13,433 nt of DNA, taken from Rhodoferax sp. (lineage in GTDB: Bacteria > Pseudomonadota > Gammaproteobacteria > Burkholderiales > Burkholderiaceae). The notes under the pieces were generated by a model, which worked only from the letters and a program-made list of their open reading frames with translations, had not been told where the DNA came from and ran no database searches. Both the position numbers and the translations under genes were made by a program. Position 1 is the first letter of the stretch. Each line of letters opens with the position of its first letter. The DNA lies in contig JAIFMT010000261.1 in NCBI GenBank assembly GCA_020048295.1, positions 1 through 13,433 on the forward strand, written 5' to 3'. This document shows, piece by piece, positions 1 to 6,420 of the stretch.

Positions 1-1
1 A

Positions 2-934
2 ACCCGCAACCCCGGTGGCGACGAGGTCGAAATGCGCATCTCTACCCTGCCCACGGCGTTTGGCGAGAAGATGGTGATGCGTATTTTTGACCCCGAAACC
101 ACCGTCAAAGACCTTGACGCGCTGGGTTTCTCGGCGCATGACGCGCAGCGCTGGGAATCCCTGGTGAAGCGCCCCAACGGCATCATTCTGGTCACCGGCC
201 CCACCGGTTCGGGCAAAACCACCACGCTGTATTCCACCCTGAAACGCGTGGCCACCGAAGAAGTGAACGTCAGCACGGTGGAAGACCCGATCGAAATGAT
301 CGAGCCCTCGTTCAACCAGACCCAGGTGCAGCCGCAGCTCGACTTTGGCTTTCCGGAAGGGCTGCGCGCGCTGATGCGGCAAGACCCCGACATCATCATG
401 GTCGGCGAAATCCGCGACCAGGCCACCGCCGAGATGGCGGTTCAGGCCGCACTCACCGGGCATCTGGTGTTTTCCACCCTGCACACCAACGACGCGCCGA
501 GCGCCATCACGCGCCTGATGGAACTCGGCGTGCCGGCCTACCTGATCAACGCCACCTTGCTGGGAGTGCTGGCGCAGCGGCTGGTGCGCACGCTGTGCCC
601 AAACTGCAAGGTGGCCGATGAAGCCGCCACGCGTGACACCTTGGCCGAGGTGGTCAAGCCGTGGCAGCTCAACGGCCCTTACAAACCGTTCAAGGCAGTG
701 GGTTGCGTCGATTGCCGCATGACCGGCTTCATGGGTCGCATGGGCTTGTACGAACTGCTGGTGGTGACTGAGGCGTTCAAGGCGCTGATCACCCGTGAAC
801 CCAATGCCGATGCCCTCAAGCGCCAGGCCATTGCCGATGGCATGCGGCCACTGCGGCTGGCCGGTGCCTTGCGGGTGGCCGAAGGACTGACGCTTCTCGA
901 TGAGGTGTTGTCATCGACACCGCCGCTCAAATAG
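2..934 (+). CDS. GspE/PilB-type secretion ATPase, C-terminal part (5' end outside window)
   Basis: Hexameric ATPase that powers assembly of a type II secretion pseudopilus or type IV pilus at the inner membrane. The frame is open from base 2, and the ten codons before the first ATG (base 32) continue the conserved segment leading into RISTLPTAFGEK, so that ATG is internal and the N-terminal domain lies upstream. Counting from it, Walker A GPTGSGKT is at 56-63, Walker B with the Asp-box (DPDIIMVGEIRD) at 118-129, and the His-box HLVFSTLHTND at 144-154. A zinc-type tetracysteine follows (CPNC 189-192, CVDC 225-228), typical of GspE/PilB and absent from PilT-type retraction motors. All core motifs are intact. 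No pil or gsp gene is visible downstream, so GspE cannot be told from PilB here. tctB begins 22 bases after the stop. Confidence 0.93.
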   Translation, partial: TRNPGGDEVEMRISTLPTAFGEKMVMRIFDPETTVKDLDALGFSAHDAQRWESLVKRPNGIILVTGPTGSGKTTTLYSTLKRVATEEVNVSTVEDPIEMIEPSFNQTQVQPQLDFGFPEGLRALMRQDPDIIMVGEIRDQATAEMAVQAALTGHLVFSTLHTNDAPSAITRLMELGVPAYLINATLLGVLAQRLVRTLCPNCKVADEAATRDTLAEVVKPWQLNGPYKPFKAVGCVDCRMTGFMGRMGLYELLVVTEAFKALITREPNADALKRQAIADGMRPLRLAGALRVAEGLTLLDEVLSSTPPLK

Positions 935-943
935 GCAGCACCC

Positions 944-948
944 GGGAG
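944..948 (+). promoter_or_regulatory. Ribosome binding site fixing a TTG start for tctB
   Basis: GGGAG lies 8 bases before TTG 957. An upstream in-frame ATG at 900 sits inside the end of the ATPase gene, and its extra codons encode an Arg/His-rich stretch unlike a transporter N-terminus. This site therefore supports the TTG as the true start. Confidence 0.6.
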
Positions 949-956
949 CCGGTTGT

Positions 957-1439
957 TTGAAAAACCCGAAAGACTTTTATGCCGGGCTGCTGTTCACGCT
1001 GGTGGGCAGTGCCTTTGGCTGGGGTGCCAGCGACTACCCGCTGGGCAACAGTGGCCGCATGGGGCCGGGCTTTTTCCCCTTGTTGCTGGGTATTTTGCTG
1101 GCTTTGCTGGGCAGCGCGATGATGTTCAAGGCCATGGTGGTGCCAGCAGAACGGGCTGAGCACATTGGCCGTCTGGCCTGGAAGCCGCTGCTGTTCATCA
1201 TCTCGGCCAACCTGGTTTTTGGCGTGGCGCTGGGCGGCTTGCCGGTTTTGGGCGTGCCTGCGCTGGGTCTGATCGCCGGCATTTACCTGCTGACTTTTGT
1301 GGCTTGCCTGGCCGGTGACCGTTTCATCATCAAGGAAACACTGGTGCTGGCCACGCTGCTGGCAGTGCTGAGTTACGTGGCTTTTGTGTTGCTGCTCAAG
1401 CTGCAGTTTCCGGTGTGGCCCGTCTTCATCGCGCCCTGA
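957..1439 (+). CDS. tctB: TctB-like small membrane subunit of a tripartite tricarboxylate transporter
   Basis: Small integral membrane subunit of a tripartite tricarboxylate transporter, an ion-driven importer that takes organic acids handed over by a periplasmic binding protein. The predicted product is 160 residues, usual for the TctB (DUF1468) family. It has hydrophobic segments near residues 10-24, 38-58, 77-95, 100-118 and 128-148, and the family-type MGPGFFP loop-helix junction at 35-41. The start is taken as TTG 957 because GGGAG precedes it at 8 bases. It ends 18 bases before the tctA ATG, and the order tctB-tctA is standard, so the two should be co-transcribed. The family is assigned with good confidence; the substrate cannot be read from the sequence. 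Confidence 0.88.
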   Translation: MKNPKDFYAGLLFTLVGSAFGWGASDYPLGNSGRMGPGFFPLLLGILLALLGSAMMFKAMVVPAERAEHIGRLAWKPLLFIISANLVFGVALGGLPVLGVPALGLIAGIYLLTFVACLAGDRFIIKETLVLATLLAVLSYVAFVLLLKLQFPVWPVFIAP

Positions 1440-1457
1440 GGTGCAACGGAGTTTGTG

Positions 1458-2969
1458 ATGGAACTGATTGCGCATTTGTCGCTGGGTTTTGGTGTCGCCT
1501 TGACACCGGTGAACCTGTTGTATGCCTTTGTCGGCTGCCTGCTAGGCACCTTGATCGGTGTATTGCCGGGCATTGGCCCGCTGGCCACCATTGCCATGCT
1601 GCTGCCGGCCACTTACGCACTGCCGCCGGTGTCGGCCTTGATCATGCTGGCGGGCATTTATTACGGTGCGCAGTATGGTGGTTCGACCACGGCCATTCTG
1701 GTCAACCTGCCGGGTGAGGCCTCCTCGGTGGTCACGGTGATCGACGGCTACCAGATGGCGCGCAGGGGCCGGGCCGGGCCGGCGTTGGCGGCGGCGGGCC
1801 TGGGGTCGTTTTTTGCCGGCTGCGTCGGCACGCTGGTGCTGGCGGCGTTTGCCGTTCCGCTGACCGAAGTGGCATTCCTGTTTGGCCCGGCTGAATACTG
1901 CGCACTGATGGTGCTTGGGCTGGTGGGTGCCGTGGTGCTGGCATCGGGTGATCTGCTCAAAGCGTTTGGCATGATTTTGCTGGGCTTGCTGCTGGGGCTG
2001 GTGGGTACCGATGTGAACTCGGGCGTGGCGCGCTTTAGCTTTGACGTCCCCGAGTTGACCGATGGCATTGGCTTCATCGTGATTGCCATGGGAGTGTTTG
2101 GCTATGGCGAAATCATCAGCAACCTGGGCCGTCACGAGAGCGAACGCGAGGTGTTCACCGCCAACGTGCATGGCTTGCTGCCAAGCCGGGTTGATTTCAA
2201 ACGCATGCTGCCGGCCATTTTGCGCGGTACCGGTTTGGGCTCCATCCTGGGCATTTTGCCTGGCGGCGGCGCGGTCATGGCAGCGTTTGCGGCTTACACG
2301 GTCGAGAAGAAAACCCGGCTGCAACCCGGCGAGGTGCCGTTTGGTGAGGGCAACATCCGGGGTGTCGCAGCCCCTGAGGCCGCCAACAATGCGGCCTCAC
2401 AAACCTCCTTCATTCCTTTGCTGACGCTGGGCATTCCGCCCAACGCGGTGATGGCCTTGATGGTGGGTGCCATGACGATTCACAACATTCAGCCCGGCCC
2501 GCAGGTCATGAGCAGCAACCCCGAACTGTTTTGGGGCCTGGTTGCCTCGATGTGGCTTGGCAACGCCATGCTGATCGTGCTGAACCTGCCGCTGATCGGT
2601 ATCTGGATCCGGCTGCTTTCTGTGCCGTATCGCTGGCTGTTCCCGGCCATCGTGCTGTTTTGTGCAGTGGGGGTGTATTCCACCAACAACAACGTGTGGG
2701 ACATCTGGATGGTCGGCCTGTTTGGTGTGGTGGGTTATGGCTTCATCAAGCTCGGCATGGAGCCGGCACCGCTGCTGCTGGGTTTTATTCTGGGGCCGAT
2801 GATGGAAGAAAACCTGCGCCGTGCGCTGCTGCTGTCACGCGGCGACTGGAGCGTGTTTGTCACCCGGCCGCTATCGGCGGGTCTGCTGGGGGCGGCGGCC
2901 TTGTTGCTGGGGCTGGTGTTGCTGCCCTCGGTGAAGCGCAAACGGGAAGAAACTTTTGTTGAAACTTAG
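1458..2969 (+). CDS. tctA: TctA-like large permease subunit of a tripartite tricarboxylate transporter
   Basis: Large permease subunit that forms the substrate path with TctB. The product of 503 residues matches the family's usual length of about 500. Two glycine-rich hairpin motifs mark the duplicated TctA fold: GVLPGIGP at 34-41 and GILPGGG at 265-271. Each is followed by a conserved stretch (YYGAQYGGSTTAILVNLPGE at 68-87; PEAANNAA at 306-313). Many hydrophobic helices follow and the C-terminus is basic. GTG 1455 immediately precedes ATG 1458. The ATG is preferred because GGAG (1448-1451) stands 6 bases from it. No TctC/Bug binding protein gene lies on either side, so the periplasmic partner must be encoded elsewhere. 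Substrate unknown; citrate or another di/tricarboxylate is only the family default. Confidence 0.93.
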   Translation: MELIAHLSLGFGVALTPVNLLYAFVGCLLGTLIGVLPGIGPLATIAMLLPATYALPPVSALIMLAGIYYGAQYGGSTTAILVNLPGEASSVVTVIDGYQMARRGRAGPALAAAGLGSFFAGCVGTLVLAAFAVPLTEVAFLFGPAEYCALMVLGLVGAVVLASGDLLKAFGMILLGLLLGLVGTDVNSGVARFSFDVPELTDGIGFIVIAMGVFGYGEIISNLGRHESEREVFTANVHGLLPSRVDFKRMLPAILRGTGLGSILGILPGGGAVMAAFAAYTVEKKTRLQPGEVPFGEGNIRGVAAPEAANNAASQTSFIPLLTLGIPPNAVMALMVGAMTIHNIQPGPQVMSSNPELFWGLVASMWLGNAMLIVLNLPLIGIWIRLLSVPYRWLFPAIVLFCAVGVYSTNNNVWDIWMVGLFGVVGYGFIKLGMEPAPLLLGFILGPMMEENLRRALLLSRGDWSVFVTRPLSAGLLGAAALLLGLVLLPSVKRKREETFVET

Positions 2970-2972
2970 TAG

Positions 2973-3028
2973 TGAAATTGGCTTCTAGCCCATATGGATA
3001 AAGCGCTGACAGCTCATAAAAATAGAGT
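2973..3028. repeat. Dispersed short repeat, copy 1, overlapping the start of the EamA gene
   Basis: The segment runs from GAAATTGGCTTCTAGCCC to GCTCATAAAAATAGAGT. Its reverse complement shares the core TCTATTTTTAT(G)AGCTGTC with the segment at 11919-11944 in this window. From memory, similar elements (AAATTGGC.TCTAGCCC...GCGCTG.CAGCTAT.AAAATAG) are scattered through intergenic regions of Comamonadaceae genomes. That part is recall and not searched. The copy begins just after tctA and carries the ATG of the next gene, so 11 or so N-terminal residues of that protein are repeat-encoded. Confidence 0.55.
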
Positions 3029-3905
3029 CCCTGGCTTGCTGTTGGCAAGCTTTGGCGCGATTGCCTTCAGCGCCAAGGCGATCATCGTCAAGCTGGCCTA
3101 CCGCCATGGGGTGGATGCGGTCACACTGATCATGTACCGCATGCTGTTTGCGCTGCCGATCTTTGCCGTCATGGCCTGGTGGGCCAGCCGTGGCAAGCCG
3201 GCGCTGACGAAGGCTGACCTCTGGGGCGTGCTGGGTCTGGGTTTTACCGGCTATTACCTGGCCAGTTTTCTCGACTTTGCCGGCTTGACCTTGATCAGCG
3301 CCTCGCTGGAGCGGCTGATTTTGTACCTCAACCCCACCCTGGTGCTGTTGCTGGGCCTGGTGTTGTACAAAAAACACATTGCGCGGCGGCAGGCGTTGGG
3401 CATGGCGATCAGCTACCTGGGCGTGCTGTTTGTGTTTGGCCACGAGATCCGGCTCGAAGGGACCGATGCCGCGCTGGGTGCACTGCTGGTTTTTTTGAGC
3501 GCTGTGAGCTACGCGATTTACCTGAGTTTCAGTGGTGAACTGGTCAAGCGGCTGGGCTCGTTGCGGCTGGTGGGGCTGGCCACCACGGTGGCGTGCGTGC
3601 TGTGCATCGGCCAGTTCTTGCTGTTGCGCCCGTTGGCTGCCGCCGTGGTGGCGCCACAGGTGATCTGGCTCTCGGTGCTCAACGCCACGCTGTGTACCGC
3701 TGTGCCGGTATTGATGGTGATGATGGCCATCGAGCGCATTGGCGCTGGCCTGGCGGCGCAGACCGGCATGGTGGGTCCGATGGCCACGATTTTGATGGGC
3801 GTGGTGGTGCTTGATGAGCCGTTTACGGCATCGGTGGCGGCCGGTACATTGTTGGTGTTGGCTGGTATTTTTGTGGTGACGGGTGCTGGCCGCACGCGGC
3901 ATTGA
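2994..3905 (+). CDS. EamA/DMT-superfamily transporter (first of two)
   Basis: Inner-membrane carrier of the drug/metabolite transporter superfamily, whose members usually export amino acids, nucleosides or other metabolites. The 303-residue product fits the ten-helix, two-EamA-repeat architecture. The first repeat starts around residue 14 (GLLLASFGAIAFSAKAIIVK) and the second around residue 160. The C-terminal half has the typical PLLA-type pattern ending in a last helix near 280-297. The start is uncertain. ATG 2994 lies within a dispersed repeat and has no clear Shine-Dalgarno sequence, and a TTG at 3036 would begin the protein at the first helix. The gene lies 24 bases after tctA (from ATG 2994), same strand, so it may be read with tctBA. 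The family is clear and the substrate is not. Confidence 0.9.
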   Translation: MDKALTAHKNRVPGLLLASFGAIAFSAKAIIVKLAYRHGVDAVTLIMYRMLFALPIFAVMAWWASRGKPALTKADLWGVLGLGFTGYYLASFLDFAGLTLISASLERLILYLNPTLVLLLGLVLYKKHIARRQALGMAISYLGVLFVFGHEIRLEGTDAALGALLVFLSAVSYAIYLSFSGELVKRLGSLRLVGLATTVACVLCIGQFLLLRPLAAAVVAPQVIWLSVLNATLCTAVPVLMVMMAIERIGAGLAAQTGMVGPMATILMGVVVLDEPFTASVAAGTLLVLAGIFVVTGAGRTRH

Positions 3906-3977
3906 GGCGTGAACTTGCAAAACTGCGCTTGCGGTGAAAATCTGGATGAAAATAGCCCAACCTCGGAAACCTTCAAA

Positions 3978-4874
3978 ATGAATACATCTGGTCGTTCAGT
4001 CGCTGTGTTGTTCGCTGATGTGGCGGGCAGCACCCGGCTGTACGATATTTTTGGTGATGCTCAGGCCAAGCTGCTGGTGGATGAATGCATTGATGTGATG
4101 CGCGCTGCGGTGGCGCGTGCGCAAGGCTACGTCGTCAAAACCATTGGTGATGAGGTCATGGCCGTGATGCCCGATGCGGAAAAAGCCTGGGCTGCAGCCG
4201 TTGATATCCAGTTCAAGATGGCCGAGTTGCCGGCGGTGCAGGGGCATCAGCGCGCCGTGCGCATTGGTTTTCATGCCGGTTTTGTGATCGAAGTGGGCGG
4301 CGATGTGTTTGGCGACACGGTCAATCTGGCCGCCCGCATGACCTCGCTGGCCAAAGGTGGCCAGATCATGACCACTTGCGCCACCGTGTTGCTGCTGCCC
4401 AAGCTGCTGCGCGCAGCCACCCGCAAAATTGCCGCGCTGACCATCAAGGGCAAAGAAGAAGAGGTGGCAGTGTGCGAGGTCATCTGGCAGACCAACGATG
4501 AACTGACCATGGCCGTGACGCAAAGTGATTATCCGCAGCGCATGGTGCACCTCAAGCTCTCCTACCAGGGCAACAGCATCTTGATGAACCAGTTGTGCCC
4601 GCGCACCGTGATGGGGCGCGACTTGTCTTGCAGTCTGGTGGTGTCCGACAAGATGGCCTCGCGGCAACACGCCTACATCGAGCTGCGCCAGGAAAAGTTC
4701 TTTCTGGTGGACCAGAGCACCAACGGAACCTTTGTTCAGCCCGATGGCGAGGCCGAGTTTGTGCTGCGCCGCGAAGAGATGCTGCTGCAGGGTTCAGGGC
4801 GCATTGCCTTTGGCCGCAGTGTTGAAGCCGCCAGGGACGAGGCGGTTGAATACAGCCTGACCGACGCGTCTTGA
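3978..4874 (+). CDS. Class III adenylate cyclase with C-terminal FHA domain
   Basis: Predicted cytoplasmic enzyme making cAMP from ATP, fused to a phosphothreonine-peptide-binding domain. It has 298 residues and no membrane segment. The cyclase domain (about 6-170) has both metal-binding aspartates, D14 (FADVAGST) and D58 (KTIGDE). It also has the adenine-selecting pair K54 and D109 (GDVFG), and the transition-state residues N116 and R120 (VNLAAR), so it should be active and ATP-specific. The FHA domain (about 190-275) has the full signature G213-R214, S228-R-Q-H231 and S247-T-N-G-T251. ATG 3978 is chosen because GGAA stands 9 bases upstream and the cyclase fold begins at residue 6. An in-frame GTG at 3909 has GAGG only one base away and adds an unlike N-terminus. 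No kinase or cAMP receptor gene is nearby. Confidence 0.9.
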   Translation: MNTSGRSVAVLFADVAGSTRLYDIFGDAQAKLLVDECIDVMRAAVARAQGYVVKTIGDEVMAVMPDAEKAWAAAVDIQFKMAELPAVQGHQRAVRIGFHAGFVIEVGGDVFGDTVNLAARMTSLAKGGQIMTTCATVLLLPKLLRAATRKIAALTIKGKEEEVAVCEVIWQTNDELTMAVTQSDYPQRMVHLKLSYQGNSILMNQLCPRTVMGRDLSCSLVVSDKMASRQHAYIELRQEKFFLVDQSTNGTFVQPDGEAEFVLRREEMLLQGSGRIAFGRSVEAARDEAVEYSLTDAS

Positions 4875-4897
4875 GGTCGTTGCACAATGCCGGTTGG

Positions 4898-5464
4898 CTA
4901 AAGCACCACGTCCTCGTAAATGTCATCCAGCGTCAGCTGGGCCTCGATGCCCGGGCAGCCAAGGCGCAACAACCCCTGTTGCGACAAGTCAAATACCTCC
5001 CATTGCCCCTGGTCGTTGCGCTGATGCCATTGCACCCAGCGCTGGTCTTGTGACACCAGCAGGTAATGGCACAGCGTGGGTAGTTTGCGGTAGGCCAGCA
5101 TTTTTTCGCGCCGGTCAATGGTTTCGGTGGAGGGCGACAGCACCTCAACCAGCAGGCAGGGCAGCGTCTTGAACAGCGGTTGGGTGTCAGTGGGGTCGCA
5201 GGTCACCATCACGTCAGGGTAATAAAAACTGTCGCTGTCGTTGATACGCAGTTTCATGTCATTGATGAACACGCCACAGGGTTTGCCCCGACTGGCAGCG
5301 CGCAGATGGAACGCAATGTTCAGGCTGATGCGGTTGTGCTTTTCCCCCGCGCCGGCCATGGCATAGACGGTGCCGGCGATGTACTCGTGGCGAATGGCGC
5401 TTTTGGGTTCGCCCGCCAGATATTCTTCAACAGGAATGTGGTGGTGTCTGACGGCAAGGTTCAT
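4898..5464 (-). CDS. Uma2-family (DUF820) putative PD-(D/E)XK nuclease-fold protein
   Basis: Member of the Uma2/DUF820 family, which has a restriction-endonuclease-like fold and is very abundant in cyanobacteria and scattered elsewhere. Its cellular role is not established. The 188-residue length is typical. The expected order of residues is present: E27 in RHEYIAG, D84 in YYPDVMV, E107 in VEVLSPST and K121 in DRREK, together the PD-(D/E)XK set, so catalysis is possible. The N-terminal VEEYLAGE segment is also family-like. It is last in the minus-strand cluster, 50 bases after the EamA gene, and converges on the cyclase gene with only 23 bases between stops. No good Shine-Dalgarno precedes its ATG. 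It may be a cargo gene unrelated to its neighbours. Confidence 0.88.
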   Translation of the reverse strand: MNLAVRHHHIPVEEYLAGEPKSAIRHEYIAGTVYAMAGAGEKHNRISLNIAFHLRAASRGKPCGVFINDMKLRINDSDSFYYPDVMVTCDPTDTQPLFKTLPCLLVEVLSPSTETIDRREKMLAYRKLPTLCHYLLVSQDQRWVQWHQRNDQGQWEVFDLSQQGLLRLGCPGIEAQLTLDDIYEDVVL

Positions 5465-5514
5465 GGGGTTGAGTCCGGTGGTGATGCACTGGAAAGTCTA
5501 GCAGGCAGCCCTGT

Positions 5515-6420
5515 TCAGCGCCTTGACGACACCACGATACCCGCCACAATCAGCGCAAACGCCAGTGCGTGGTACAGGTGCGGCAGTTCCCCCAGAAACA
5601 GGCCAGACAGCACGGCCGCAAACAGCGGCGTCAGGTTGGCAAAAAAACCTGCCACCGAGGGCCCAGCGCGCGCCACGCCAGCACCCCAGGCGCGGTACGC
5701 CAGCACCGCAGGCCCCGCCGCAATGAACAGCAATGCGCCCGCCAGTGGCCAGCTCAGATCAAAACGCCCCAGCCCCAGCGACCATTCAGCACCGGCAGAC
5801 AGGCCACACCAGACCAGACCCAGCGCCACCTGGGCCAGCAAAAACGCCGACCAGTCGCCCCGGATATCGGCCGGCTCAGAGGTGGGGTGCGCCAGCATCC
5901 AGCTGTAAGTTGCCCAGGCCGCCGAGGCCAGCAGCATGTAGAAATCACCCGCCACCAGCCGCACCTGCAACAGCACGGCGAGTTCGCCGCGGCTCATCAC
6001 CAGCATCACGCCGCAGATCGACAGGGCGGCCCCCAGCCACTGCCGGGCCGAAATGCGGTAGCCATAAAACAGCCGGCCAATCAGCAACATCCACACCGGC
6101 GTGATGGAGCCCACCAGCGTGACATTCAGCGGGGTGGAGGTGTTGAGCGCCAGGTACAGCAGCGCGTTGTAGCCGCCAATGGCCAGCAACGCCAGCAGCA
6201 TGAAACGCTTCCAGCTGCGCCACAGCGGGCTGCCGGCGCGCAACACCTGACCCGCCAGCGGTAGCAGCAGCAGAAAAGCCAGGCTCCAGCGCAGCAAATT
6301 GAGTGTCATGGGCGACACCGCCGGGGCAATCAGCCGCCCCACCACGGCATTGCCCGCCCACAGCAGCGGCGGCAAGGTCAGCAGCAATGCCGTGCCCAGC
6401 GTGACGTGCGGATGCTTCAC
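5515..6420 (-). CDS. EamA/DMT-superfamily transporter (second), coupled to the GGDEF-EAL gene
   Basis: A second drug/metabolite transporter carrier of 301 residues with ten predicted helices in two EamA repeats. It begins with the helix GTALLLTLPPLLWAGNAVVG, and NAVVGRLIAP is typical of DMT proteins. It differs clearly in sequence from the EamA gene at 2994. The start is GTG at 6420-6418, overlapping the stop of the upstream GGDEF-EAL gene as GTGA. AGGG lies about 7 bases upstream within that gene, so translation is probably coupled. Position third in a tightly overlapping set suggests it acts with the binding protein and c-di-GMP enzyme, for example by moving the sensed compound. That is inference; the substrate cannot be read from the sequence. 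Confidence 0.9.
   Translation of the reverse strand: MKHPHVTLGTALLLTLPPLLWAGNAVVGRLIAPAVSPMTLNLLRWSLAFLLLLPLAGQVLRAGSPLWRSWKRFMLLALLAIGGYNALLYLALNTSTPLNVTLVGSITPVWMLLIGRLFYGYRISARQWLGAALSICGVMLVMSRGELAVLLQVRLVAGDFYMLLASAAWATYSWMLAHPTSEPADIRGDWSAFLLAQVALGLVWCGLSAGAEWSLGLGRFDLSWPLAGALLFIAAGPAVLAYRAWGAGVARAGPSVAGFFANLTPLFAAVLSGLFLGELPHLYHALAFALIVAGIVVSSRR

Noticed and set aside
1542..2324. Antisense open frame of about 260 codons opposite tctA
   Set aside because: His/Gln/Arg-rich composition typical of a shadow frame. The opposite strand carries the conserved TctA motifs.
2985..3920. Long antisense open frame (about 311 codons) opposite the first EamA gene
   Set aside because: It is rich in Gln, His and Arg, resembles no family, and mirrors a well-conserved membrane protein in high-GC DNA.
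3909..3977. Extended N-terminus of the cyclase from GTG 3909
   Set aside because: The GAGG is only one base from the GTG, and the added residues do not fit the cyclase fold. ATG 3978 has a better-spaced site.
4875..4897. Possible bidirectional terminator between the convergent cyclase and Uma2 genes
   Set aside because: Only a three-base-pair GCC/GGC stem was found and no T-run on either strand.
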